Part shown: positions 10,454 through 19,552 of the stretch, one piece after another
Layout: each line of letters opens with the position of its first letter
Position numbering within the stretch: the stretch's first letter is position 1
DNA from: an uncultured Paracoccaceae bacterium
GTDB taxonomy: Bacteria; Pseudomonadota; Alphaproteobacteria; Rhodobacterales; Rhodobacteraceae
Reading direction: 5' to 3'
Length of the DNA stretch: 51,807 nt
NCBI GenBank assembly: GCA_937995865.1
Contig: CALKJA010000097.1
Coordinates: forward strand, 1 to 51,807
The notes under the pieces: model-generated
Told to the model about the DNA's origin: nothing
The model's database searches: none
Seen by the model: only the letters and a program-made list of their open reading frames with translations
Position numbers and translations under genes: made by a program

Positions 10454-12370
10454 TTAACGCTTGTCATCACCCAGATCTTCGAAATCAGCATCGACAATGT
10501 CTTCATCCACGCCGCGTCCCCCATCTTCGGGCTCTTCGCCGTCACCTGCGTTTTGCGCTTCTTGGCTGGACTTGTAGATCGCTTCACCCAGCTTCATGGC
10601 CGCCTCGGTCACGTTCTGAATGCCGCTTTTGATTTTGCCTGCTTCTTCTTTCTCAAGATCGTCTTTGAGGGCGGAAATTGCCAATTCAATGGCTTCAATG
10701 GTTGTTGGATCAACCTTGTCTGCGTGCTCTTCCATCGATTTCTCTGTCGAGTGGATCAGGCTTTCCGCTTGGTTTTTCGCCTCGATCAGCTCACGGCGCT
10801 CTTTGTCCGCTTCGGCATTTTCTTCGGCGTCCTGAACCATTTTCTCGATATCCGCATCGGACAAACCGCCGGATGCTTGGATCGTGATCTTCTGCTCTTT
10901 ACCGGTGCCCTTGTCCGATGCGCCGACGGATACAATGCCGTTCGCGTCGATATCAAAGGTCACTTCGATCTGGGGCAGACCGCGTGGTGCTGGTGGGATG
11001 TTCTCCAAATTGAATTGGCCAAGCATCTTGTTATCCATCGCCATTTCGCGCTCACCTTGGAACACACGGATTGTAACGGCGTTCTGGTTATCCTCTGCGG
11101 TTGAGAAGATCTGCGATTTCTTTGTTGGGATGGTCGTGTTGCGATCGATCAGGCGCGTGAACACGCCGCCGAGTGTTTCAATGCCCAGCGACAAAGGCGT
11201 CACGTCCAACAGAACCACATCTTTGACGTCACCTTGAAGAACGCCAGCCTGAACGGCGGCACCCATCGCAACAACCTCATCCGGGTTTACGCCCTTGTTC
11301 GGTTCTTTGCCGAAGAATTTTGTGACCTCTTCGATGACCCGTGGCATCCGTGTCATACCCCCGACAAGGACAACCTCGTCGATCTCATTCACGGACAAGC
11401 CGGCGTCTTTGAGTGCAGCTTGGCAAGGCTTGATGGACTGTTTGATCAGATCGTTAACCAACGATTCCAATTTGGCGCGTGTCAGCTTGACCACCATGTG
11501 CAGCGGGGTGCCGGTCTTGGCATCCATCGAGATGAAGGGCTGGTTGATTTCTGTCTGGCTGGACGAAGACAGCTCGATCTTGGCCTTTTCCGCCGCCTCT
11601 TTCAGGCGCTGGAGGGCCATCTTGTCCTTCGTCAGATCAACGCCGTTGTCCTTTTTGAACTGGTCGGCAAGGTAGTTGACGATGCGCATGTCAAAGTCTT
11701 CACCACCAAGGAACGTGTCGCCGTTGGTGGATTTAACTTCAAACAAACCGTCATCGATCTCAAGGATAGTCACGTCGAACGTACCACCGCCAAGGTCATA
11801 GACCGCGATCGTTTGGGTTTCTTTTTTGTCGAGACCATATGCCAGCGCGGCGGCTGTTGGCTCGTTGATGATCCGCAGCACTTCGAGGCCCGCGATCTTA
11901 CCGGCGTCTTTGGTCGCCTGACGCTGAGCATCATTGAAATACGCCGGGACCGTGATCACAGCCTGATCCACGTCTTCACCAAGATAGGATTCGGCAGTTT
12001 CTTTCATCTTCTGCAGGATGAACGCAGAGATCTGGGACGGGGAGTATTTCTCGCCTGCAGCTTCGACCCATGCGTCGCCATTGCCGCCATTGACCACTTC
12101 AAACGGCATATTTTTCTTGTCTTTGGCCAGATCCGCGTCATCGAACCGGCGGCCAATAAGACGCTTCACACCAAAAACGGTGTTGGTGGGGTTTGTAACA
12201 GCCTGCCGTTTGGCTGGCTGGCCTACAAGGCGCTCATCATCTGAAAATGCCACGATCGAAGGCGTTGTGCGCGCACCTTCGGAGTTCTCGATCACGCGAG
12301 GCTGCGCGCCGTCCATGATCGCGATGCAGCTGTTGGTTGTACCAAGGTCAATACCAATCACTTTGGCCAT
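10454..12370 (-). CDS. dnaK: Chaperone protein DnaK (Hsp70)
   Basis: ATP-dependent Hsp70 chaperone, 638 residues, the usual size. The N-terminus reads [13 protein letters not shown], the first phosphate-binding loop of the actin-like ATPase. Further family motifs are [27 protein letters not shown] and [10 protein letters not shown]. The substrate-binding domain follows from about residue 385, then a charged lid ending in an acidic tail. The ATG at 12370 follows AAAGGGA. A good RpoH-type promoter lies about 100 bases upstream. It is transcribed with dnaJ, and the grpE partner is not in the window. Confidence 0.98.
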   Translation of the reverse strand: MAKVIGIDLGTTNSCIAIMDGAQPRVIENSEGARTTPSIVAFSDDERLVGQPAKRQAVTNPTNTVFGVKRLIGRRFDDADLAKDKKNMPFEVVNGGNGDAWVEAAGEKYSPSQISAFILQKMKETAESYLGEDVDQAVITVPAYFNDAQRQATKDAGKIAGLEVLRIINEPTAAALAYGLDKKETQTIAVYDLGGGTFDVTILEIDDGLFEVKSTNGDTFLGGEDFDMRIVNYLADQFKKDNGVDLTKDKMALQRLKEAAEKAKIELSSSSQTEINQPFISMDAKTGTPLHMVVKLTRAKLESLVNDLIKQSIKPCQAALKDAGLSVNEIDEVVLVGGMTRMPRVIEEVTKFFGKEPNKGVNPDEVVAMGAAVQAGVLQGDVKDVVLLDVTPLSLGIETLGGVFTRLIDRNTTIPTKKSQIFSTAEDNQNAVTIRVFQGEREMAMDNKMLGQFNLENIPPAPRGLPQIEVTFDIDANGIVSVGASDKGTGKEQKITIQASGGLSDADIEKMVQDAEENAEADKERRELIEAKNQAESLIHSTEKSMEEHADKVDPTTIEAIELAISALKDDLEKEEAGKIKSGIQNVTEAAMKLGEAIYKSSQEAQNAGDGEEPEDGGRGVDEDIVDADFEDLGDDKR

Positions 12371-12438
12371 GTTTTCATCCCTTTCTGGCGATGTTCATCC
12401 GGGCCCGCCGGTGCGGCACCCGCCTGTAAATTCATTGA

Positions 12439-12463
12439 GAGCGGCCCCAGTCCGGCGCCGCTC
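12439..12463 (-). repeat. Hairpin in the dnaK 5' leader
   Basis: GAGCGGC at 12439-12445 pairs with GCCGCTC at 12457-12463 over 7 bases with an 11-base loop. It would lie within the first 10-30 bases of a transcript starting near 12469, a typical position for a 5' stabilising stem. Confidence 0.4.
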
Positions 12464-12475
12464 AGCTACCGGGCT

Positions 12476-12504
12476 ATATAGGAGCGGGATTTGGGGGCTG
12501 CAAG
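12476..12504 (-). promoter_or_regulatory. RpoH (sigma-32) heat-shock promoter of dnaK
   Basis: On the minus strand CTTG (12501-12504) is followed by an 18-base spacer and CCTATAT (12476-12482). This fits the alphaproteobacterial heat-shock consensus CTTG-N17/18-CYTATNT. The predicted transcription start near 12469 leaves a leader of about 99 bases before the dnaK ATG. The match is by eye, but both element and position agree. Confidence 0.7.
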
Positions 12505-12553
12505 CGCTGGGCGTGACGTAATTGCATCAGCTTGGCAACTGGTTTTCATCAAC

Positions 12554-13405
12554 CTACCAGCGCCCAGACGCGCCGCCACCTCCAGAGGAGCCACCACCGA
12601 AGCCGGAGGAGGAAGAATTTGTGCGGCGGGGGATCATATAGTTGCTCTCGGTGGCATAGTCGCACAGGGTGCACCACGTGCGCATGATGCCGGAGCCAGA
12701 CAAAGATGTGGTTGCTGAATGCGTGACAGTTCGGCTTTGTCTAAGCCCTTTTTTCCCGCATTGAGGGCAGGTCCTGAACCGGGCCAATCCATCTGCAATT
12801 TTCTGACGCCCGGCAATGAGGCCGAAGATGAAGAGGAAGGGCATCATGAACCAAAATACATGAATGTCTTTGGGTGGATCCGCCCCTTCAAGGGAAGGCG
12901 TGATGATCGTATCAATCACCGATGCACTGCCGGTTAATATTCCGCTTGCATAATTTTCTGCCGCAAACGCCGGCAGGAAATGTTCGTCCACGGCCTTCTG
13001 GGCCGCTTTATCCCATGCACGCGCATACCCGGCGCCTAGTTCAATCCGCATGGCCCGGTCATCTCGCAGAATTAACACAAGAACCCCATCATTGCGGCTG
13101 GCGTTTCCAACCCCCCATGCGTTGAACAAGGCGGTCGCAAATTGCTCAAGCGTCAAGTCAGGCGCGTAGGGAGATTGGGAGGCAAGGGTAAGCACCGTCA
13201 TTTCAACTCCGGTGTCGCTCCGCAGTTTATCAAGCCTGTTTGCTAGGATCTCTTCTTCTGCGTCAGGCAGAAGGCCCGCGTAGTCATTAACCGTGAGTCG
13301 GTTGTATTCTGGGAAGCTCTGCGCGCCGCTAATCCCGGCCAACCCGGAACAAACTGTTACGGCTAAGATCAGAAAAAGCGGAAACTTATGAAACGTCTTT
13401 AGCAT
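12554..13405 (-). CDS. TPM-domain (YgcG-like) exported membrane protein
   Basis: The 283-residue product has a signal peptide (about residues 1-28, ending ISGAQSFP), then a TPM domain (about 35-170; VNDYAGLLPDAEEEILANRL, GVEMTVLTL, NDGVLVLILRDDRAMRIELG). One transmembrane segment follows (IHVFWFMMPFLFIFGLIAG). The cytoplasmic tail has a four-cysteine zinc-ribbon-like pattern (CPQCGKKG ... CTLCDY) and ends in a Ser/Gly-rich stretch finishing GRW. TPM proteins have been linked to phosphatase activity and to photosystem II repair in plants, but the bacterial role is poorly known. It is divergent from the alkB-like gene with a 67-base gap. Confidence 0.82.
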   Translation of the reverse strand: MLKTFHKFPLFLILAVTVCSGLAGISGAQSFPEYNRLTVNDYAGLLPDAEEEILANRLDKLRSDTGVEMTVLTLASQSPYAPDLTLEQFATALFNAWGVGNASRNDGVLVLILRDDRAMRIELGAGYARAWDKAAQKAVDEHFLPAFAAENYASGILTGSASVIDTIITPSLEGADPPKDIHVFWFMMPFLFIFGLIAGRQKIADGLARFRTCPQCGKKGLRQSRTVTHSATTSLSGSGIMRTWCTLCDYATESNYMIPRRTNSSSSGFGGGSSGGGGASGRW

Positions 13406-13472
13406 GAAGCTAGGTTACTCTCAGACGACAGTGAAACCTATGGTGGTTTTCCTGCAATTTGGAGGGCGACGG

Positions 13473-14078
13473 ATGCAGCCGCTGCGGGTGCGGGGATTCG
13501 AAATTTACAAAGCCTGCCTGGATGCATCCAAGCAGGCTGCGCTGGTTGAGGAGCTGCGCGGCGTGCTTGCGATCGCCCCGTTGGTGCGTCCGGTCACACC
13601 GTCCGGCCGCGAAATGAGCGTTAGAATGAGCGCGGCAGGGCGTTTGGGCTGGATCACGGATCGAAACGGTTATCGTTACTCCAAGACCCATCCGAATGGA
13701 GCCTGTTGGCCGCCGATGCCGGGGGCGGTTCTGAATCTTTGGCACACCTTGGTTGATACCTGCCGTGATCCAGATTGTTGTTTGATCAACTGGTATGGTG
13801 AGGACGCACGGATGGGGCTGCACCAAGACCGGGATGAAGGCAATTTCGATTGGCCGGTTCTGTCTGTCTCACTGGGTGATGCCGCGCTTTTTCGCATGGG
13901 TGGGCCGGAGCGCGGGGGTAAAACTCAGAGCGTTTGGCTTGAAAGCGGAGACGTGGTTTTGATGGGGGGTGCTGCGCGTCTGGCCTTTCACGGGGTGGAC
14001 CGCGTGAGACACGGATCAAGTACCTTGTTGCCGCGCGGCGGGCGGATCAATCTGACGCTCCGGGTGGTTGAGCTTTGA
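13473..14078 (+). CDS. alkB: AlkB-like Fe(II)/2-oxoglutarate-dependent dioxygenase
   Basis: Oxidative demethylase of alkylated bases (1-methyladenine, 3-methylcytosine). I start the 201-residue product at ATG 13473, which has GGAGGG 6 bases upstream; the longer frame from 13404 would run into the divergent TPM gene. The double-stranded beta-helix metal ligands are visible: H-x-D in GLHQDRDE, the distal His in LAFHGVDRV, and the 2-oxoglutarate-binding Arg in RINLTLR. The stop abuts the convergent stop of the SH3-like gene at 14079. Confidence 0.9.
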   Translation: MQPLRVRGFEIYKACLDASKQAALVEELRGVLAIAPLVRPVTPSGREMSVRMSAAGRLGWITDRNGYRYSKTHPNGACWPPMPGAVLNLWHTLVDTCRDPDCCLINWYGEDARMGLHQDRDEGNFDWPVLSVSLGDAALFRMGGPERGGKTQSVWLESGDVVLMGGAARLAFHGVDRVRHGSSTLLPRGGRINLTLRVVEL

Positions 14079-14738
14079 CTAGCGCAATGAGCAGCATCCA
14101 GCCATAGCTTGGGTGCTGGTACTACGTATCAAAAGAAGAGCAGAAAAACCGAAATCGATATCGCTCATGCCATCGCTGCATTGCTGCCGGGCAATGGAAA
14201 TAGCCATTCCGGCAAGGCCGGTTTCTTCTCCCATGCCGGATGTGGCCTGAATAGTGCCAAAGGCTCCCATCTGCCGCAAATCGTTTGGCGCGTGTTTTAA
14301 CCGACCCAGTGAGACCGCCGCGTCAAGGCCGCCCATAATCGAAAGGCTGGCTGTAAGCCCGGGTTCTCCGATGTCTTCTATGAACATACCCCAAAAGGGC
14401 TCAGCGCCGGTGCAGTTCAACTGAATAGGTACGGTGCCCCAGTCTTGCCCCGGTTGACGCTCAAGAAAACGGAGCGACGCCCAGCCCATCGTTTCGCCTA
14501 CCCGGACCCGGCCCCAACGGCCTGTCTGATCAGCGAAGACGACCTCAATCCCTGTTTCCTCAGGACGAAAACGGTCAATGATTTCGCCGCCTGTTCCAGG
14601 CGCATCTCGTATAAACAGAACGTCATCGGCGGCAACACCTGTCACATCATACAGCGCCGGGAAGGGCTGAGCTGCTACAATTCCGGCCCAAAGCGATGCA
14701 ATAAGCAGTCCCACAAGAAGGCGCAAAGAACGTATCAC
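14079..14738 (-). CDS. Exported SH3-like domain protein
   Basis: Secreted protein of 219 residues with a signal peptide (about 1-23, ending VAAQPFP). Residues of about 28-95 read as a bacterial SH3 domain (LFIRDAPGTGGEIIDRF ... GRWGRVRVGETMGWASLRFLE). The rest contains two cysteines (LNCTGAEPFW and RQQCSDGMS) and resembles the small heat-stable-protein-like domain fused to SH3 in related proteins; function unknown. It starts with GTG inside a GTGA overlap with the upstream ABC permease, so it is translationally coupled to it. That coupling is odd and may point to a shared envelope role. Confidence 0.72.
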   Translation of the reverse strand: MIRSLRLLVGLLIASLWAGIVAAQPFPALYDVTGVAADDVLFIRDAPGTGGEIIDRFRPEETGIEVVFADQTGRWGRVRVGETMGWASLRFLERQPGQDWGTVPIQLNCTGAEPFWGMFIEDIGEPGLTASLSIMGGLDAAVSLGRLKHAPNDLRQMGAFGTIQATSGMGEETGLAGMAISIARQQCSDGMSDIDFGFSALLLIRSTSTQAMAGCCSLR

Positions 14739-15556
14739 GCCCGCGCGCCCCAGCTTTCGGATGCATGCTTACGGGTATAAAATTCAAGCATCAAGCCAAC
14801 CATAACCAAGGTCAAAGAGACATAAATTGGATATTCAATCGAGCTGTTGCGTGGGGAATAGTTGATGAAAGCAAATCCTCGTGCCTGATCGATGGCGTGA
14901 AACAGTGGGTTCCAATCAAACATCGCAAGCATCGGAGCTGGCAGTGAATTGGCCACGAACATTTTGCCAGAAGCGATCATGTTAGCCCGCTGATAGAGTG
15001 CTGTAAAAACACCTACCACTGCCGGCGCCCACGGCTTAATGGAAAGCAATAGTAGCCCGACCGCGGCCCCGGATCCCCACGCGATCAGAAAGCAACCGTA
15101 AACTGCGACGGGCTGCTCGATGAGGACAGGTTTCACTAGAAGGCTATACGCCGTGAGGATCACGAACGCAGAGAGCGTTTGCAAATATAGCTCAGCCAGA
15201 GCTGTTCCGGCGATAGACACAATGGTGTTCATCGGCGCGTGTTTCATCATCGCTGACGCCGGCCCTTCAGACCCGACAACGGCGGCCATTGTTTTTGTGT
15301 GGGTTAGGAACAGAAAGATTCCTGATAAGAGGTAAACAACAAAATCACCTCGCAGCGCCAACCCGCGCAAACCCAAAACGGAAAACATAAAATAGAACGC
15401 GGTCACAAAGATAATGGCCTGCAGCATTGACATGAACAGGCCGATTATCGCGTTGCTGTGAGACTTGCGAACCTCACGCACGATCGAATGATATATGAGC
15501 TCCAACATGCCAACCGCTGCTGAACGGTTGGTTCGGACGCGTCTTTGTTTAAACAT
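14735..15556 (-). CDS. ABC-2 type polysaccharide export permease (KpsM-like)
   Basis: Integral membrane subunit of a capsule or O-antigen type exporter, 273 residues from ATG 15556 (AGAGGC about 9 bases upstream; upstream open frame ignored). It has six hydrophobic segments, an N-terminal amphipathic run of the ABC-2 type (LELIYHSIVREVRKSHSNAIIG) and the family ending NPLFHAIDQARGFAFINYSPR. No ATP-binding partner (KpsT/Wzt type) is next to it; it is instead coupled to the SH3-like gene. It is divergent from cysQ, at the edge of the glycan block. The cargo is unknown. Confidence 0.82.
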   Translation of the reverse strand: MFKQRRVRTNRSAAVGMLELIYHSIVREVRKSHSNAIIGLFMSMLQAIIFVTAFYFMFSVLGLRGLALRGDFVVYLLSGIFLFLTHTKTMAAVVGSEGPASAMMKHAPMNTIVSIAGTALAELYLQTLSAFVILTAYSLLVKPVLIEQPVAVYGCFLIAWGSGAAVGLLLLSIKPWAPAVVGVFTALYQRANMIASGKMFVANSLPAPMLAMFDWNPLFHAIDQARGFAFINYSPRNSSIEYPIYVSLTLVMVGLMLEFYTRKHASESWGARA

Positions 15557-15701
15557 TACGCACTTGCCTCTTTGATGGTCGGCTTTTTCCGGTAGACCCT
15601 TGCCGATCTCTTGATGAAACAGGATAAGGCAGGTGATCCGCCCAAGCAACAGTCTTGGCAAATCCCACGCTTGGACTGACTTTGGGACAGAAAGGTATAA
15701 A

Positions 15702-16499
15702 ATGAATTACGAGCTTCTTACGACCGTGATGCGCAAACTGGCAATTGAGGCCGGCGGTGCGATAATGGATATTTACAACGCCGACGATTTTGATGTGAAA
15801 GTAAAGTCAGACGATAGCCCTGTTACAGAGGCTGACGAAGCCGCTGATGCGCTGATCTCTGCTGGCTTGCGCGCGGCGTTCCCGGATGTTGCACTTGTTA
15901 CAGAAGAGCAATCTGACAGTCATGGCCTCGACGTATCGACTTTCCTCATCGTAGATCCGCTTGACGGAACTAAGGAATTTATCAACCGCCGTGGCGATTT
16001 CACTGTGAATATCGCGTACGTTGTGGATGGCGTCCCGGTACGCGGTGTTGTTTATGCGCCTGCAAAGGAGCGCCTGTTTTATACGGACGCGACGGGCAAG
16101 ACTCTTGAAGAAACCGGCGCGTTTGACCCGGAAACACCTGGTGAAACGGCCCCAATCTCGGTGAAAAAACCGGACAACGCAGGGCTGCTAGTTGTCGCAT
16201 CCAAATCGCATCGCTCGCCTGAGTTGGAAGATTATATCGCCAAATACGAAGTTGCAGACAGTAAAGCTGCTGGGTCTTCGATGAAGTTTTGCCTGATCGC
16301 CTGTGGCGAGGCGGATCTGTATCCACGTTTGGGCCGTACCATGGAGTGGGATACTGCGGCTGCTCACGCTGTGCTCAGCGGCGCAGGTGGGCATATTGTG
16401 CGTTTTGATGACCTCACACCGCTGATGTACGGAAAAGAGGATTTCGCAAACCCGTATTTCATTGCTTACGCGCCAGGCGTTGATTTGAAGCCGGCGTAA
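15702..16499 (+). CDS. cysQ: 3'(2'),5'-bisphosphate nucleotidase CysQ
   Basis: Inositol-monophosphatase-fold enzyme that converts 3'-phosphoadenosine 5'-phosphate (PAP) to AMP. PAP is the by-product of PAPS-dependent sulfotransferases. From ATG 15702 (GAAAGG upstream) the product has 265 residues. Metal-binding motifs are VTEEQ near 66-70, DPLDGT at 85-90, and EWDTAAAHAVL near residue 215. It is the first gene of a co-directional run kdsB, galU, glycosyltransferases and a sulfotransferase, so here it probably supports glycan sulfation as well as general sulfur metabolism. An inositol monophosphatase is the alternative. Confidence 0.9.
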   Translation: MNYELLTTVMRKLAIEAGGAIMDIYNADDFDVKVKSDDSPVTEADEAADALISAGLRAAFPDVALVTEEQSDSHGLDVSTFLIVDPLDGTKEFINRRGDFTVNIAYVVDGVPVRGVVYAPAKERLFYTDATGKTLEETGAFDPETPGETAPISVKKPDNAGLLVVASKSHRSPELEDYIAKYEVADSKAAGSSMKFCLIACGEADLYPRLGRTMEWDTAAAHAVLSGAGGHIVRFDDLTPLMYGKEDFANPYFIAYAPGVDLKPA

Positions 16500-16502
16500 A
16501 AA

Positions 16503-17303
16503 ATGCAAACCCTGATCGTAATTCCGGCGCGCTATGCATCGACTCGTTACCCAGGCAAACCGCTTGTGCCGCTAACGGGTGCGACGGGTTTGCAACAAAC
16601 ACTCCTTGAACGTTCTTGGCGCGCTGCGCTGGAAGTAGAGGGCATTGATCGCGTTGTTATCGCCACGGATGACACGCGCATCCGCGAAGCCGGAGAGGCT
16701 TTGGGAGCTGAAGTCGTGATGACGTCGCCCGAAGCCACTAACGGAACAGAGCGTGTGGCAGAAGCTCATGCCGCGCTGGGCGGAGGCTATGACATCGTTG
16801 TTAACCTTCAAGGCGATGCACCGTTAACACCTGCATGGTTTGTGGAAAGCCTTGTGGCCGCCATGAAAGCAAGCCCAAAGGCAGACATCGCCACGCCGGT
16901 TTTGCGGTGTGATGGGCGGGCGCTCAACGGTTTCTTGGAAGACCGACGCGCTGGCCGTGTTGGTGGAACAACAGCCGTCTTTGGTGCCGGCAACAAGGGG
17001 CTCTATTTTTCAAAAGAAGTGATCCCTTACACTGGAAAGTCTTATACGGATAGCGATGAGACTCCAGTTTTTCATCATGTTGGGGTGTATGCCTATCGCC
17101 CTACAGCTCTGGATGCCTATCCAAATTGGCCCGTTGGCCCGCTTGAGGCTCTTGAGGGGCTAGAACAGCTTCGTTTTCTCGAACAAGGTCGTGATGTGTT
17201 ATGTGTAGAAGTTGAGGGCCAAGGCCGCGCGTTTTGGGAGCTCAATAACCCCGAAGATGTACCTAGAATTGAAGGGATTCTTCTGGAGCTGGGCATCGAC
17301 TGA
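16503..17303 (+). CDS. kdsB: 3-deoxy-manno-octulosonate cytidylyltransferase (KdsB/KpsU-like)
   Basis: Makes CMP-Kdo, the activated Kdo for lipid A inner core or for capsule linkers. The 266 residues begin with LIVIPARYASTRYPGKPL and later show TNGTERVAEA and the diagnostic PLEALEGLEQLRFLEQG. The metal-site segment reads NLQGDAPLTP where the textbook family has QGDEP, so one position departs. There is also a short insert after PLVPL. It starts 3 bases after cysQ, so the two are co-transcribed. It may belong to a lineage-specific subfamily with a related sugar acid as substrate. Confidence 0.82.
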   Translation: MQTLIVIPARYASTRYPGKPLVPLTGATGLQQTLLERSWRAALEVEGIDRVVIATDDTRIREAGEALGAEVVMTSPEATNGTERVAEAHAALGGGYDIVVNLQGDAPLTPAWFVESLVAAMKASPKADIATPVLRCDGRALNGFLEDRRAGRVGGTTAVFGAGNKGLYFSKEVIPYTGKSYTDSDETPVFHHVGVYAYRPTALDAYPNWPVGPLEALEGLEQLRFLEQGRDVLCVEVEGQGRAFWELNNPEDVPRIEGILLELGID

Positions 17304-17436
17304 ATCATGCAACAGCGGAAGGGAGAATTAGACCAAGAAGTTACCCCTTGAGGCAGGGCGAAAAGACATAAATTAGACAAGAAGCGTATTTAATCGGTCC
17401 ATATGAATTCGGGCGCAGACTCAAATGAGGCAAGAT

Positions 17437-18330
17437 ATGAAGCGTAAAGTTACCAAAGCAATTTTCCCAGTGGCTGGTCAGGGCACACGTTTTCTCCCTG
17501 CAACAAAATCCGTCCCGAAAGAGATTATGACTTTGGTCGATCGACCTCTCGTTCAATATGCGATTGACGAGGCGCGCGAAGCTGGCATCAAGGAATTCAT
17601 TTTTGTTACCTCGCGCGGGAAGTCCGCGCTTGAGGACTATTTTGACCACGCTCCAGAACTAGAAAACACGCTGCGCAAAAAGGGCAAGACTGAGCTGCTT
17701 GAAACCCTGAAAAGCACGAACATGGAAAGCGGAGCGATTGCCTATATGCGTCAGCACAAGGCTCTTGGGCTTGGCCACGCGGTATGGTGCGCTCGGCGTC
17801 TTCTTGGCAACGAGCCATTTGCTGTCATGTTGCCTGATGATGTCATTGCTGGTCCGGAAAGCTGCCTCAAACAAATGGTTGAGGCCTATGAAGAGACTGG
17901 TGGAAACATCGTGGCGGCGATGGAAGTTCCCGATGCTAAGATTTCCTCCTATGGCGTTTTGGACGTTGCCGAAGACAATGGGTCAATTGTGCGCACCAAG
18001 GGCATGGTTGAGAAACCTGATGCCGGTACAGCCCCTTCTAATTTGGCGGTCATTGGGCGTTATATCTTGCAACCTACCGTCATGAACCATCTGAACAAGA
18101 TGAAGCAGGGTACAGGCGGTGAAATTCAGCTGACTGATGCGATCGCGCAAGAACTAACTGACGGCCGTGACGTGTTTGGCCTGCGGTTCCGCGGCCAGAG
18201 GTTTGACTGCGGATCAAAGGCAGGCTTCTTGCAGGCGACGGTTGCTTTTGGCCTTGCTCGCGACGATTTGCGCGATGAACTGACCGAGTATTTGGAAGAT
18301 CTGCACACGTTGCGGACTGCAGCGAAGTAA
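17437..18330 (+). CDS. galU: UTP-glucose-1-phosphate uridylyltransferase GalU
   Basis: Makes UDP-glucose from UTP and glucose-1-phosphate for exopolysaccharide and LPS. I start the 297-residue product at ATG 17437, preceded by GAGGCAAG; an ATG at 17425 lies just before that Shine-Dalgarno. The nucleotide-binding motif GQGTRFLPATKSVPKEI follows at about 10-26, and FAVMLPDDVI, GMVEKP and GSKAGFLQA are present as expected. It sits 133 bases after kdsB, followed within 9 bases by the first glycosyltransferase. Confidence 0.95.
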   Translation: MKRKVTKAIFPVAGQGTRFLPATKSVPKEIMTLVDRPLVQYAIDEAREAGIKEFIFVTSRGKSALEDYFDHAPELENTLRKKGKTELLETLKSTNMESGAIAYMRQHKALGLGHAVWCARRLLGNEPFAVMLPDDVIAGPESCLKQMVEAYEETGGNIVAAMEVPDAKISSYGVLDVAEDNGSIVRTKGMVEKPDAGTAPSNLAVIGRYILQPTVMNHLNKMKQGTGGEIQLTDAIAQELTDGRDVFGLRFRGQRFDCGSKAGFLQATVAFGLARDDLRDELTEYLEDLHTLRTAAK

Positions 18331-18338
18331 AGCTTCAC

Positions 18339-19358
18339 ATGTCGTACAGCGCACAAGACCTTTGGTTGGCCTATAAGCTGCGCTGGAGGCGGCGGCGCTA
18401 TCTCGCGCGGGCGTGGCGGAAGCGGCGGGAGCTAAGCTCGGTACAAGATCGGACGGGCCAGATCCGCCCCGACGATATTCTAGGCTTTTCCACCGTTCGA
18501 AACGAGGCTGAACGTCTTCCGTATTACCTTGAGCACATGCGCGGGTTGGGCGTTGCGCATTTCCTGATCGTCGACAATGGCAGCGTAGACGGAAGCGCTG
18601 AATTACTTGCGCGCCAGCCAGACATTTCACTTTGGTCTACTGGCGCTAGTTACAAGGCCGCGCGCTTTGGCGTTGACTGGTTGGGTTGGCTCAAACGCGA
18701 GTTTGCACCAGGGCATTGGGCGCTTACGTTGGATGCGGATGAAATTCTGATCTACCCCGACTACGAAATGCGGGGACTTAGGGACCTGACAGCGTGGCTC
18801 AGGGCACGGTCCGCGCCGTCAATGGGCGCTATGATGCTGGATATGTATCCGGCCGGAACGTTGGCAGAGGCGGAGTATACACCGGGCGCTCCGATCACAG
18901 ACACGCTCACGCATTTTGATCCATTTGGCTACACATGCGAGTGGCTGCCGAAATACCAAACGATATCGCTTAGGGGTGGACCGAGAAAACGGTTGTTTTT
19001 TGACCAAGAACCAAATTATGCGCCCCATTTGCACAAGTTCCCGCTTGTGGATTGGAAGCGGTCCTATGCCTATGTCTCAAGCACGCATACGGCGCTTCCC
19101 CGTAAGCTTAACAGGGCCTTAGATATTCGCTACGGCCTGCCTACGGGCATTCTATTGCACTCTAAATTCTTGCCCGAGGTTGTTCGGAAAAGCGCCGAGG
19201 AGAAAACCCGTGAAGAACATTTCACGCATCCAGAGCGTTATGGCATCTACTATGATCGCATCGCACAGAGCCCCAACTTGATTTGCCCAGAAAGTGCGCT
19301 CTACGCCGGCCCTGAGCAGCTAGAGGATCTTGGGCTGATGTGGCGTGGGGATTGGTGA
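18339..19358 (+). CDS. Glycosyltransferase family 2 protein (copy A)
   Basis: GT-A fold glycosyltransferase of 339 residues, of the Glyco_tranf_2_4 type. The N-terminus is strongly basic (RWRRRRYLARAWRKRR), then GFSTVRNEAERLPYYLEH, the donor-binding VDNGSVDGS and the DxD-type metal site DADE at 132-135. SSTHTALPR and LLHSKFL are shared with the next gene. It begins 8 bases after galU. The basic N-terminus suggests peripheral membrane association. Donor and acceptor cannot be predicted from the sequence; its neighbours suggest surface glycan assembly. Confidence 0.85.
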   Translation: MSYSAQDLWLAYKLRWRRRRYLARAWRKRRELSSVQDRTGQIRPDDILGFSTVRNEAERLPYYLEHMRGLGVAHFLIVDNGSVDGSAELLARQPDISLWSTGASYKAARFGVDWLGWLKREFAPGHWALTLDADEILIYPDYEMRGLRDLTAWLRARSAPSMGAMMLDMYPAGTLAEAEYTPGAPITDTLTHFDPFGYTCEWLPKYQTISLRGGPRKRLFFDQEPNYAPHLHKFPLVDWKRSYAYVSSTHTALPRKLNRALDIRYGLPTGILLHSKFLPEVVRKSAEEKTREEHFTHPERYGIYYDRIAQSPNLICPESALYAGPEQLEDLGLMWRGDW

Positions 19359-19552
19359 GTATGCAACGTCGCGTGCATTGTGCGCTTTTTGTAGACAATA
19401 CGTTGGACGAAACCCTAGCAAACACCTATGACTACCCTAGGTAACCCTTACAAATATAGGGAACTTTCGTTGGGTAGGGCGCGGACCCCATGTGTTCACA
19501 CTTTGTTTTCCGGCGTCGAGTAGAACTAGAGTAGCAGGTCAAGAGGTCAGTC

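Noticed and set aside
11234-12244. 336-codon open frame antisense to dnaK
   Set aside because: It lies entirely opposite dnaK, has no recognisable domain and a poor Shine-Dalgarno. Long antisense frames are common opposite GC-rich conserved genes. A similar 284-codon frame at 10250-11104 was rejected for the same reason.
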